The notes under the pieces: generated by a model
What the model was told of the DNA's origin: nothing
What the model saw: only the letters and a program-made list of their open reading frames with translations
The model's database searches: none
Shown here: positions 53,718 through 61,599 of the stretch, piece after piece
How positions within the stretch are numbered: the first letter of the stretch is position 1
Layout: every line of letters begins with the position of its first letter
Translations under genes and position numbers: made by a program
NCBI GenBank assembly: GCA_963714455.1
Contig: CAVQON010000015.1
Coordinates: forward strand, 310,001 to 374,000
Length of the DNA stretch: 64,000 bases
DNA from: CAVQGZ01 sp963714455
GTDB lineage: Bacteria > Actinomycetota > Actinomycetes > Jiangellales > Jiangellaceae
Reading direction: 5' to 3'

Positions 53718-54316
53718 GACGCAGTCCCCTTCGGGTCGGGTGGGCCCACTCTAGGCGGCGCCACCAGCCCGGCTGCGATCGCCGCGACGGCGGCGGCGAT
53801 CTCGTCGCGGCACCGGCGGTAGACCGGCAGGGGCGATCCGTAGGGGTCGCGGACGTCGTCGTCGGCGGCGGCGACGCGAACCGCCCCGCGGGCTGCAGCG
53901 GCCGCCGCCACCAGTCCCCGCGCTCGTTCGTGCCCCGAGGTGTCCGCGGCGACGACGCCGCCGGTGTGCGTGGTCAGGCGCGCGAACTCGCGCAGGGTGA
54001 ACGTACGGCGCAGGGCGGCCGGCTCGTGCCCCAGCACCGCCACGCGGTGCTCGCGAGTGGCGGTGAGCACCAAGGATGCATCGCGGATCATGGCCGGGGT
54101 GAGCTCGCGGGCGCGAAAGGCCCCCTCGTCGACGCCGATCTCGGCCAGCGCCGCCGCGGCGTTGCGCTCCATGGGCGCACCCTCGTGCCCCCAGGTGCCG
54201 GCGCTCGTGACGACCAGGTCGGGCTCGGCCTCGAGCGCGGCCGTCATGAGCCGCTCGCCCATGGCCGAGCGGGCGATGTTGCCCGTGCAGACGACGAGGA
54301 TGCCGAAGTCGGTCAT
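53714..54316 (-). CDS. low-molecular-weight protein tyrosine phosphatase family
   Basis: Protein of 200 residues. The CX5R P-loop is VVCTGNIARS with C10 and R16, and the acid D lies in DDDVRDPYGSPLPVYRRC. LMW-PTP or the related protein-arginine phosphatase/arsenate reductase fold; tyrosine phosphatases acting on exopolysaccharide kinases are the usual role. Its place next to tsaC and wecA is conserved in actinobacteria. Coupled on both sides: its ATG at 54316 overlaps the tsaC stop. The C-terminal 35 residues are extra. Confidence 0.88.
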   Translation of the reverse strand: MTDFGILVVCTGNIARSAMGERLMTAALEAEPDLVVTSAGTWGHEGAPMERNAAAALAEIGVDEGAFRARELTPAMIRDASLVLTATREHRVAVLGHEPAALRRTFTLREFARLTTHTGGVVAADTSGHERARGLVAAAAAARGAVRVAAADDDVRDPYGSPLPVYRRCRDEIAAAVAAIAAGLVAPPRVGPPDPKGTAS

Positions 54317-54951
54317 CGCGGCGCCTCGTGGACGAGGTCACCGGCGACGGGCACCAGGCGATCATGCCCGAGCGCGCCGGCGCGCAGCAGCACCGGGGGA
54401 TCGACCCGCACGTCCACCACCGAGGACCGCTCGCTCGGCCACGGCGGCGGACCGGCGTCGAGAACGACGTCGATGCCCGGCGTCTCGTGCCCGGCCGGGT
54501 CGACGTCCAACGGCGGGTCGGCGCCCACCAGGACGCACGGCCCGGTGCCGGCGATCACCTCGAGCGCGACGGGGTGCAGGGGCATCCGCACCGTCAGCGT
54601 GCGCCCACCACCACCGGCGGCCCAGGCCAACGACGGCTGCGCGCGGCACACGATGGTCAGCGGACCCGGCCAGAACGCCTCGACCAGGCTCTGGCCTGCT
54701 GGGGTGAGACGTTCGGCGATACCGCGCAGCATGCTCAACGAGCTGACCGCCACCGGGAGCGCGGCGTCGTCCGGCCGGTTCTTCAGCGCACGGACGGCAG
54801 GCACCCCGGTCGGGGAGAACGCGTCGACGAGCACCGCGTACACCGACTCCGTCGGCAGCAGCACGACGCGGCCCCGCTTGGCGCTCGTGCTGGCGGCCTT
54901 GATGCCCTGGCCGCGAGTGAGCGGCTGGGTCATGTCGAAGCGGCGGGTCAC
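54313..54951 (-). CDS. TsaC/YrdC/Sua5-family protein with altered active-site motifs
   Basis: Protein of 212 residues in the locus where actinobacteria have the L-threonylcarbamoyladenylate synthase needed for tRNA t6A. The fold is recognisable (AFWPGPLTIVCRAQPSLAW, LTVRMPLHPVALEVI, SSVVDVRVDPPVLLRAGA). But the usual PTDTVYG is PTESVYA, the KGR motif is KNR, and the SSAN motif is VGAD. So catalytic competence is uncertain. The GTG at 54951 overlaps the prmC stop (GTGA); ATG at 54933 is the alternative. Confidence 0.82.
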   Translation of the reverse strand: MTRRFDMTQPLTRGQGIKAASTSAKRGRVVLLPTESVYAVLVDAFSPTGVPAVRALKNRPDDAALPVAVSSLSMLRGIAERLTPAGQSLVEAFWPGPLTIVCRAQPSLAWAAGGGGRTLTVRMPLHPVALEVIAGTGPCVLVGADPPLDVDPAGHETPGIDVVLDAGPPPWPSERSSVVDVRVDPPVLLRAGALGHDRLVPVAGDLVHEAPR

Positions 54952-55790
54952 CGGTCGCCTCCGGCCCGCCGTGCGGTCACGTACCGCGGCCGGTCGGTGA
55001 GGTCGCGGTGGCACCCGACGTCGCGCCACCCCTCGTCCAGCAGCCCTGCGACGGCCTCGGCCTGGCGGTCGGCGTGCTCCACCACGAGCAGCCCGCCGGG
55101 GACGAGCAACCGTGCCGCGCTGGCCACGACCGCTCGGACCTCACCCAAGCCGTCGGGTCCGGAGCCGTAGAGCGCACGTGCCGGGTCGTGGTCGCGCACC
55201 TCCGGGTCGACGGGCACCCCGTCGGGCGGGATGTAGGGAGGGTTGCTGACGACGACGTCGACGCGACCGTCGAGCTCGACCAGGCAGTGGGCGAGGTCGC
55301 CGCGGTGCAGGTGCACCCGGCTGCCGGCGACGTTGCGTGCAGCCCAGGCGTACGCGGCGTCGTCGGCCTCGACGGCGTGCACCACGGCACCCGGTACCTC
55401 GTGGGCGACCGAGAGGGCGATGACGCCGGTGCCGGTGCCGAGGTCGACGACGACGGGCAGCCGGCCCGCCGACGCCAGTCGGGCGGCCTCGGCGACCGCC
55501 GCCTCGGTGACCACCTCAGTCTCTGGGCGGGGAACAAAGACCCCCGGCCCGACGGCAACCTCGAGGTGCCGGAACCACGCCCGCCCGAGCAGGTGCTGCA
55601 GGGGCTCGCGCTGCGCCCGGCGTCTGACCAGGTGCCAGTACGGCTCCCCCGGGTCGGGGGCGTGTCGCAGCTCGGTGCGGGCCAGGCCGACGCCGTCGAC
55701 CGCCAGCAGCTCGGCGTCCACGCGTGGGCTGGGCACACCGGCCTCGGCCAGGACGGCGACGGCGCGGTCCAGCCAGCCCGCGGCGGTCAT
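54948..55790 (-). CDS. prmC: release factor glutamine methyltransferase PrmC/HemK
   Basis: Protein of 280 residues methylating the GGQ glutamine of release factors. N-terminal helical bundle (GRAWFRHLEVAVGPGVFVPRPETE links to the core), SAM motif VVDLGTGTGVIALSVA and the catalytic NPPY in VVVSNPPYIPPDGVP. ATG at 55790 overlaps the prfA stop (ATGA), keeping enzyme and substrate genes coupled. Confidence 0.96.
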   Translation of the reverse strand: MTAAGWLDRAVAVLAEAGVPSPRVDAELLAVDGVGLARTELRHAPDPGEPYWHLVRRRAQREPLQHLLGRAWFRHLEVAVGPGVFVPRPETEVVTEAAVAEAARLASAGRLPVVVDLGTGTGVIALSVAHEVPGAVVHAVEADDAAYAWAARNVAGSRVHLHRGDLAHCLVELDGRVDVVVSNPPYIPPDGVPVDPEVRDHDPARALYGSGPDGLGEVRAVVASAARLLVPGGLLVVEHADRQAEAVAGLLDEGWRDVGCHRDLTDRPRYVTARRAGGDR

Positions 55791-56893
55791 GAGCCGGCGG
55801 CCGTGCGCTCCAGCGCGGCCACGCGCCGCTCGAGGTCGTCGGCCACCAGCGCGTCCACGACGCCGTCGAGGTCACCGGCGAGCACGTGGTCGAGGTTGTA
55901 GGCCTTGTAGCCGACCCGGTGGTCGGAGATGCGGTTCTCCGGAAAGTTGTACGTGCGCACCCGCTCGGAACGGTCGACGGTGCGCACCTGGCTGCGCCGC
56001 TCGGCCGCGGCCTCGGCGGCCGCCTCCTCGCGCGCCTGGGCCAGCAGCCGGGCCCGCAGGATGCGCATCGCCTGCTCCCGGTTCTGCAGCTGCGACTTCT
56101 CGTTCTGGCACGAGACGACGGTGCCGGTCGGCAGGTGGGTGATGCGCACGGCCGAGTCGGTGGTGTTGACGCTCTGCCCACCCGGGCCGGACGAGCGGTA
56201 CACGTCCACCCGAAGGTCGTTCGGGTCGATGGGGATCTCGTCCACCTCCGACGCCTCGGGCATGACGAGAACGCCGGCTGCACTGGTGTGGATGCGTCCC
56301 TGGCTCTCGGTGACCGGCACCCGCTGCACCCGGTGCACGCCGCCCTCGTACTTCAGCCGGGCCCCGGGCATCTGGTCGGGGTCGAGGCCGGCCTTGCCGC
56401 GCACGGCCACGGTCGCGCTGGAGATGCCCCCCAGCGGCGTCTCCTCGTGGTCGATCAGCTCGGTCTTCCAGCCCTGGCGGTCGGCGTAGCGCTGGTACAT
56501 GCGCATCAGGTCGGCGGCGAACAGCGCCGACTCGTCGCCGCCCTCACCGGCCTTGATCTCCATCAGCACCGGGCGGGCGTCGTCGGGGTCGCGCGGGAGC
56601 AGCGCGCTGCGCAGCCGGTCGGCGAGCCGGGCGACCTCGACCTGGAGCGACACGGCCTCGGCGGCGAAGCTCTCGTCGTCCTCGGCGAAGTCACGCGCGA
56701 CCTCGGCGTCGTCCACAGCCTGCCGGTACGCCTGGTAGGTGGCAGCCGCGGAGGCCAGCGAGGAGTGACGTTGCCCGAGCTCGCGCATGCGGCCCGGCTG
56801 GGTGTGCAGGTCGGGGTCGGCGAGGGCGCGCTCAAGATCGGCGAGCTCACCCGCCAGCTCGTCGGCGCGTTTCAGCAGCGGCCGCGGGAGCAC
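55787..56893 (-). CDS. prfA: peptide chain release factor 1
   Basis: Protein of 368 residues recognising UAA/UAG. The GGQ motif is in YRSSGPGGQSVNTTDSAV; the stop-codon-reading tripeptide of RF1 (PxT) appears as PVT in QRVPVTESQGRIHTS. The GTG at 56893 is 7 bases after the rpmE stop and gives a normal N-terminus (MLPRPLLKRADELAGEL); the open frame upstream is a shadow of rpmE. Confidence 0.95.
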   Translation of the reverse strand: MLPRPLLKRADELAGELADLERALADPDLHTQPGRMRELGQRHSSLASAAATYQAYRQAVDDAEVARDFAEDDESFAAEAVSLQVEVARLADRLRSALLPRDPDDARPVLMEIKAGEGGDESALFAADLMRMYQRYADRQGWKTELIDHEETPLGGISSATVAVRGKAGLDPDQMPGARLKYEGGVHRVQRVPVTESQGRIHTSAAGVLVMPEASEVDEIPIDPNDLRVDVYRSSGPGGQSVNTTDSAVRITHLPTGTVVSCQNEKSQLQNREQAMRILRARLLAQAREEAAAEAAAERRSQVRTVDRSERVRTYNFPENRISDHRVGYKAYNLDHVLAGDLDGVVDALVADDLERRVAALERTAAGS

Positions 56894-56900
56894 CTCGACG

Positions 56901-57128
56901 CTACTTGGCGTCCTTCGAGGCGCCCTTTCGTGCGTAGCGCGCCTCGAAGCGGGCGACCCGGCCACCGGTGTCGAGGATCTTCTGCTTGCCCGTGTAGAAC
57001 GGGTGGCAGGCCGAGCACACCTCGGCGTGCAGCGTGCCGGTACGCGACGTGCTGCGCGTGACGAACGTCGACCCACAGCTGCAGGTGACCTCGGTGGCGT
57101 GGTACTCGGGGTGGATCTCGGGCTTCAT
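56901..57128 (-). CDS. rpmE: 50S ribosomal protein L31, zinc-binding type
   Basis: Protein of 75 residues. Starts MKPEIHPEYHATEVTCSCGS and has CSACHPFYTGKQK; four cysteines mark the zinc-binding (C+) form. ATG at 57128 with AGGGAG Shine-Dalgarno. It has its own promoter in the 136 bases upstream. In many actinobacteria Zur controls the zinc-free paralogue, not this form. Confidence 0.96.
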   Translation of the reverse strand: MKPEIHPEYHATEVTCSCGSTFVTRSTSRTGTLHAEVCSACHPFYTGKQKILDTGGRVARFEARYARKGASKDAK

Positions 57129-57204
57129 GGGGTTCTCCCTCGTGGTGCGTCCGGGTCGCTGGTCGACGTAGACCGGCGTGAACCGGAAGCGGGGTGTGGT
57201 GGGA

Positions 57205-57233
57205 AGTATTCCAGCCGGCGGCGTCGCCACCAA
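57205..57233 (-). promoter_or_regulatory. candidate rpmE promoter TTGGTG-17-AATACT
   Basis: On the minus strand TTGGTG (57228-57233), 17-bp spacer, AATACT (57205-57210), giving a leader of about 70 nt before the ATG at 57128. The best sigma-70-like match in the window. Confidence 0.5.
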
Positions 57234-57241
57234 ACGGTGGC
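57226..57241. terminator. inverted repeat GCCACC-AAAC-GGTGGC, terminator or operator
   Basis: Six-pair stem with a 4-nt loop, 24 bases after the stop of the zinc-finger gene and overlapping the -35 of the rpmE promoter. It could end the rho transcript or bind a regulator of rpmE. No T-run follows. Confidence 0.4.
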
Positions 57242-57264
57242 GGGCCGCGGGGTGCGGCCGGAGG

Positions 57265-57582
57265 TCAGAGACGGGCGTCGAGCCAGGCGGTGAAGGCGTC
57301 CCACTGCTGGACGACCCAGTCCCACACGGGCTCGGCCACGTTGACGGCCAGCACGACGAGACCGACGAGGATCAGCAGCCCGAGAATGAGGTTGACCGGG
57401 TTCATCCGGCGGGTCTTGCGCACCGGGGTGCGCTCCACGGGCGTCAACCCCGCCCGGTCGGACTCGCAGCCCGGGCACTGGTTCCACGTGGCCTTGTTGT
57501 CACGTCCGCAGCGCGGGCACGTCCACGGGCTGCTCAGCGCAGCCTCGCCCACGGCGTCCTCGACCGGCATGCGATCACTCAT
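57265..57582 (-). CDS. RanBP2-type zinc finger membrane protein coupled to rho
   Basis: Protein of 105 residues. Residues 20-41 read WTCPRCGRDNKATWNQCPGC, an exact W-x-C-x2-C-x3-N-x6-C-x2-C RanBP2/NZF-type zinc finger. A basic linker (ERTPVRKTRRMN) leads to one membrane helix (LILGLLILVGLVVLAVNVA) and a short Trp-rich outer tail. ATG at 57582 overlaps the rho stop (ATGA), so its translation depends on rho. I do not know a described function. It may bring RNA or a protein to the membrane (inference). Confidence 0.78.
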   Translation of the reverse strand: MSDRMPVEDAVGEAALSSPWTCPRCGRDNKATWNQCPGCESDRAGLTPVERTPVRKTRRMNPVNLILGLLILVGLVVLAVNVAEPVWDWVVQQWDAFTAWLDARL

Positions 57583-59351
57583 GAGACGTCCTCCCCTGCA
57601 CCCGGAGCGGACGGCGTCGTCTTCGCCACCTGCATCAAGAACTCGTAGTTCGACGACGTCTGCCGCAGCTTGGTGAGCAGCAAGTCTATTGCCTGCTGGT
57701 CGTCGAGGGCAGCCAGCACCCGGCGCAGCTTCCAGACGACCTTGAGCTCGTCGGGCGCGAGCAGGATCTCCTCCTTGCGCGTGCCGGAGGCGTCGACGTC
57801 CACGGACGGGAAGATGCGCTTGTCAGCGAGCTGGCGAGAGAGCTTGAGCTCCATGTTCCCGGTGCCCTTGAACTCCTCGAAGATCACCTCGTCCATCTTC
57901 GAGCCCGTCTCGACCAGCGCGGTGGCCAAGATGGTGAGCGACCCGCCGTTCTCGATGTTGCGTGCGGCCCCGAAGAACCGCTTGGGCGGGTAGAGCGCGC
58001 TGGAGTCGACGCCGCCGGACAGGATGCGTCCGCTCGCCGGGGCGGCGATGTTGTAAGCGCGGCCCAGCCTGGTGATCGAGTCGAGCAGCACGACGACGTC
58101 GTGGCCGAGCTCGACCAGGCGGCGGGCGCGTTCGATGGCCAGCTCGGCCACGGTCGTGTGGTCGTCGGCGGGTCGGTCGAACGTCGAGGCGATCACCTCG
58201 CCCTTGACGGTGCGCTGCATGTCGGTGACCTCTTCGGGCCGCTCGTCGACCAGCACGACCATCAGGTGGCACTCGGGGTTGTTGGTCGTGATCGCGTTGG
58301 CGATCGCCTGCAGCACCATCGTCTTGCCGGCCTTGGGTGGCGAGACGATGAGCCCGCGCTGGCCCTTGCCGATCGGCGCGACCAGGTCGATGACCCGCGG
58401 GGTCATCAGCTGGGGCTCGGTCTCCAGGCGCAGGCGGTCCTGCGGGTAGAGCGGGACGAGCTTGCTGAACTCCGCCCGGTTGCCCGCAGACTCGGGGTCG
58501 GCGCCGTTGACGGTGTCGACACGCACGAGCGCGTTGAACTTCTGCTGCTTCTCCCCCTCACGTGGCTGCCGGATGGCGCCGGTGATGGCGTCACCCTTGC
58601 GCAGGTTGTTGCGCCGCACCATCGCGAGGGAGACGTAGACGTCGTTGGGGCCGGGCAGGTAGCCCGAGGTGCGCACGAACGCGTAGCTGTCGAGCACGTC
58701 GAGGATGCCGGCGACGGGGATGAGCACGTCGTCGTCGGTGACCACCTGCTCGGCACGGTCGTTGCGGTCGGTGCGCGTGCGGTCGTTGCGGTCGTTGCGG
58801 TCGCGCCCGCGGCGGCGCCGACGCCGACCGGACCGGTCGAAGTCGTCGTCGGTGCGGCTCTCCGCCGCGTTCTGCGTGCGGGGCGACGAGCCGGTGTCGT
58901 CGCGGCTCGCCTGGCGGGCGTCCGGGCCCTCCTCGGCGCGACGCGCCTGCCCACCGCCGGCACGGGCGGGCCGGTCGTCGCCCTGGCGGTCAGCCTGGCG
59001 CTCGGGCTGCTGGTCGGGCTGGCGCGCGGGCTGCTGGTCGGGCTGGCGCTCTGGGGTGCGCTCGGGCTGCTGCTGCTGCGCCTTGCGGGGGGCCTGCCGA
59101 GGCTGCGACGAGGCGTCACCCGGTGCGGGCGCTGACCCGGCCTGGACCTGCTTGATCGCGTCGATGAGCTGGCTCTTGCGCATGCGGGCGGTGCCGGCGA
59201 TTCCCATGCCCGACGCCATCTGCTGCAGCTCGGCGAGCTTGAGGGCGGTCAGCCCGCCCGAGCGAGGTCGCGTCGCCCGCCCGTTGGCGGGGGCGTCGGG
59301 CGAGCCGGCCTCGGCGGCCGGCGGGGCGAGCGTCTCGGTGCTGTCGGTCAA
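57579..59351 (-). CDS. rho: transcription termination factor Rho with long inserted domain
   Basis: Protein of 590 residues from a TTG start at 59351 (GAAGGG Shine-Dalgarno seven bases upstream; no ATG or GTG fits). A SAP-like N-terminal helix region (LTALKLAELQQMASGMGIAG...MRKSQLIDAI) is followed by a disordered insert (about 75-205) rich in Gln/Arg/Asp, with DQQPARQPDQQPERQ and DRNDRNDRTRTDRNDR repeats, then the RNA-binding S1-like fold (GILDVLDSYAFVRTSGYLPG) and the RecA-type motor (Walker A VSPPKAGKTM, LDSITRLGRAYN, SSALYPPKR). Inserts of this kind in actinobacterial Rho bind RNA and let it work on GC-rich transcripts. Confidence 0.95.
   Translation of the reverse strand: MTDSTETLAPPAAEAGSPDAPANGRATRPRSGGLTALKLAELQQMASGMGIAGTARMRKSQLIDAIKQVQAGSAPAPGDASSQPRQAPRKAQQQQPERTPERQPDQQPARQPDQQPERQADRQGDDRPARAGGGQARRAEEGPDARQASRDDTGSSPRTQNAAESRTDDDFDRSGRRRRRRGRDRNDRNDRTRTDRNDRAEQVVTDDDVLIPVAGILDVLDSYAFVRTSGYLPGPNDVYVSLAMVRRNNLRKGDAITGAIRQPREGEKQQKFNALVRVDTVNGADPESAGNRAEFSKLVPLYPQDRLRLETEPQLMTPRVIDLVAPIGKGQRGLIVSPPKAGKTMVLQAIANAITTNNPECHLMVVLVDERPEEVTDMQRTVKGEVIASTFDRPADDHTTVAELAIERARRLVELGHDVVVLLDSITRLGRAYNIAAPASGRILSGGVDSSALYPPKRFFGAARNIENGGSLTILATALVETGSKMDEVIFEEFKGTGNMELKLSRQLADKRIFPSVDVDASGTRKEEILLAPDELKVVWKLRRVLAALDDQQAIDLLLTKLRQTSSNYEFLMQVAKTTPSAPGAGEDVS
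58757..58798 (-). repeat. GGTCGTTGC repeats encoding NDR in Rho
   Basis: GGTCGTTGC at 58757-58765, 58781-58789 and 58790-58798 (plus strand) encode the RND/NDR repeats of the Rho insert. Confidence 0.6.
59004..59049 (-). repeat. 22-bp direct repeat, 24-bp period, in the rho insert
   Basis: Identical 22-base segments at 59004-59025 and 59028-59049 (plus-strand start GGGCTGCTGGTCGGGC) encode the two QPDQQP units. The length of this tract may vary between strains. Confidence 0.65.
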
Positions 59352-59536
59352 CGAGGACCCTTCTCTCTCACGTACCGGGAGCGTCCCGGTCGCAGACGTG
59401 GACCGCAGGTAGCGGAGCCACCCGCGGCACGGGCTGGGGAGTGAACTACCGACGCTCACGCGTGCGTCACGGACGCCTGCGACGAGCGAGCGGGAGGAGT
59501 GGTGACGACCACGAACGGGTCGATCACTGCTGTCAG

Positions 59537-59565
59537 ACAGTAACACGCCGGGCCAGGCTCACCAT
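59537..59565 (-). promoter_or_regulatory. possible rho promoter ATGGTG-17-TACTGT
   Basis: On the minus strand ATGGTG (59560-59565), 17 bp, TACTGT (59537-59542). Immediately downstream is CTGTC-A-GACAG (59530-59540), a small dyad overlapping the -10. It predicts a leader of about 180 nt before the TTG at 59351. The 248-base gap 59352-59599 holds no gene; long leaders are usual for autoregulated rho. Confidence 0.3.
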
Positions 59566-59599
59566 TCCCGGCGCCACACCGTATCCGTGTCGTGACCTG

Positions 59600-60538
59600 C
59601 TACTCCCCCGAACGGATGAGTACCTGCGCCCCGTCGGGATCGACGTCGAGAGGCCACGCCACCCACGACTCCGGGACCTCGACGTCGGCACCGGAGTCAC
59701 CGACCGTGCCGAGCACGAGCACGCTGGGCCCCGCCCCGGAGATCACGGCAGCCAGGCCGCGCGCGCGCAGACGCTCGACGAGCGCCATCGACTCCGGGAA
59801 CGCCCCGGCGCGGTACGGCTGGTGCAGCCGGTCGTCGGTGGCGGCGAGCAACAGCTCTGGGTGCGCGGTGAGCGCGCTGACGAGCAGTGCGCTGCGCCCG
59901 ACGTTGAAGGCGGCCACCCGGTGCGGGACCGACTGCGGGATCATCCCGCGGGCCCGGGCCGTGCTCAGCGTGTCCACCGGGACGAGGACGACAGGGGCCA
60001 CCCGGGCGTCGACCGGCAGCCGAGCAGCGTGCACGTGACCGCCCGCGTCGCTCCACACCAGCGTCAAGCCACCGAGCAGCGCCGCACCGACGTTGTCGGC
60101 ATGGCCCTCGAACTCGCTGGCCAGCTCGAGAAGCCGGGCTCGGGGCAGGGCGTCCTCGACCCCGGCGGCCCGCGCGAACGTCTGCGCGACGAGCAGGCCG
60201 GCGACGGTCGCCGCGGCCGACGACCCCAGCCCGCGTCCGTGCGGGATGCGGTTGGTGGCGCGCAGAGCGAGCCCGGGCTGGGCGACACCGGCTGCGTCGA
60301 GGCCGGCCCGCACCGCCCGCAGCACGAGGTGCGACTCGTCGGTCGGAACGTTCTGCGCCCCCTGACCGCTCACGTCGACGCTGCAGCCCGACGCGGTGGC
60401 GCGCACGTCGACGTCGTCGTAGAGACCGAGCGACAACCCCGCGGCGTCGAACGCCGGGCCGAGGTTCGCGCTCGTGGCGGGTACCTGCACCCGCGTTGCC
60501 GTCCCGGTGGGCACCTGGGCCGAGGTGGGTGCGCTCAC
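59600..60538 (-). CDS. thrB: homoserine kinase
   Basis: GHMP kinase of 312 residues phosphorylating homoserine. Motif 1 VQVPATSANLGPAFDAAG, the phosphate loop IPHGRGLGSSAAATVAGLLVA and motif 3 AVISGAGPSVLVLG are intact. GTG at 60538 overlaps the thrC stop (GTGA). The last gene of hom-thrC-thrB. Confidence 0.96.
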   Translation of the reverse strand: MSAPTSAQVPTGTATRVQVPATSANLGPAFDAAGLSLGLYDDVDVRATASGCSVDVSGQGAQNVPTDESHLVLRAVRAGLDAAGVAQPGLALRATNRIPHGRGLGSSAAATVAGLLVAQTFARAAGVEDALPRARLLELASEFEGHADNVGAALLGGLTLVWSDAGGHVHAARLPVDARVAPVVLVPVDTLSTARARGMIPQSVPHRVAAFNVGRSALLVSALTAHPELLLAATDDRLHQPYRAGAFPESMALVERLRARGLAAVISGAGPSVLVLGTVGDSGADVEVPESWVAWPLDVDPDGAQVLIRSGE

Positions 60539-61599
60539 GCCAGCCCGAGGGCCTCGGCGGCTGCGTCCGCGTCGACGCGCACGACGGTGGGGTCGAGGTC
60601 ACCGTGGTGGTCCATGGCGGTGTCGATGTCTTTGAGGCCCACCCCGGTGACGGTGACGACCACGCGCTGACCCGCGGCCAGGGTGCCGTCGCGCGCGGCT
60701 TCGAGAAGCCCTGCCACCGGCGCCGCCGACGCGGGCTCGACGAACAGGCCGTCGTGGGCAGCCAGGGCAGCCTGCGCGTCGAGGATGGCGGTGTCGTCGA
60801 CGGCGGTGATCGCACCGCCGGACTCGTCGCGCGCGGCGATCGCCAGGTCCCAGGAGGCGGGGTTGCCGATGCGGATGGCGGTGGCCACGGTCTCCGGCGT
60901 GCGCACGGGCTCGCCGGAGACGAGGGGGGCCGCACCCGTCGCCTGCACGCCCCACATGCGCGGGCGGTGGCTCGCGGGTCCGTCCGCGGCGTACTCGCAG
61001 TAGCCCAGCCAGTAGGCGGAGATGTTGCCGGCGTTCCCGGTCGGCAGGACGTGCAGGTCAGGGGCGTCACCCAAGTAGTCGACGACCTCGAAGGCCCCGG
61101 TCTTCTGCCCCTGCAGGCGGAAGGGGTTGACGGAGTTGACCAAGGCGACGGGGTAGCGGTCGGAGAGCTCGCGGGCCAGGTCGAGGCAGTCGTCGAAGTT
61201 GCCGTCCACCTGAAGCACCTGGGCGCCGTGCATGACGGCCTGGGCGAGCTTGCCCTTGGCGATCTTGCCGGCCGGGATGAGCACCACCGGGGTCATGTCG
61301 GCCGCGGCGGCGTAGGCGGCCGCCGACGCACTGGTGTTGCCGGTGGACGCGCACACCACAGCCTTGGCGCCATCCTCGGCGGCCTTGGAGATGGCCAGGG
61401 TCATGCCCCGGTCCTTGAACGACCCGGTCGGGTTGCAGCCCTCGACCTTGCAGTAGACGTCGCAGCCGGTCTGCGCCGACAGCCAGGCCGCCCGCACCAA
61501 CGGCGTGCCGCCCTCGTGCAGCGTGATCACCGGTGTCGCGGCCGTGACCGGTAGCCGGTCGCGGTACTCCTCGATCACGCCCCGCCACAGGTGTGCCAT
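60535..61599 (-). CDS. thrC: threonine synthase
   Basis: PLP enzyme of 354 residues converting phosphohomoserine to threonine. PLP lysine in CNPTGSFKDRGMTLA, VCASTGNTSASAAAYAAAADM, phosphate-binding PTGNAGNISAYW. ATG at 61599 directly abuts the hom stop (TAGATG), with GGAGG eight bases upstream inside hom. Confidence 0.97.
   Translation of the reverse strand: MAHLWRGVIEEYRDRLPVTAATPVITLHEGGTPLVRAAWLSAQTGCDVYCKVEGCNPTGSFKDRGMTLAISKAAEDGAKAVVCASTGNTSASAAAYAAAADMTPVVLIPAGKIAKGKLAQAVMHGAQVLQVDGNFDDCLDLARELSDRYPVALVNSVNPFRLQGQKTGAFEVVDYLGDAPDLHVLPTGNAGNISAYWLGYCEYAADGPASHRPRMWGVQATGAAPLVSGEPVRTPETVATAIRIGNPASWDLAIAARDESGGAITAVDDTAILDAQAALAAHDGLFVEPASAAPVAGLLEAARDGTLAAGQRVVVTVTGVGLKDIDTAMDHHGDLDPTVVRVDADAAAEALGLA

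Noticed and set aside
59004..59049. 22-bp direct repeat considered as an attachment or transposon end
   Set aside because: It encodes the repeated QPDQQP segment of Rho and has no integrase or transposase nearby.
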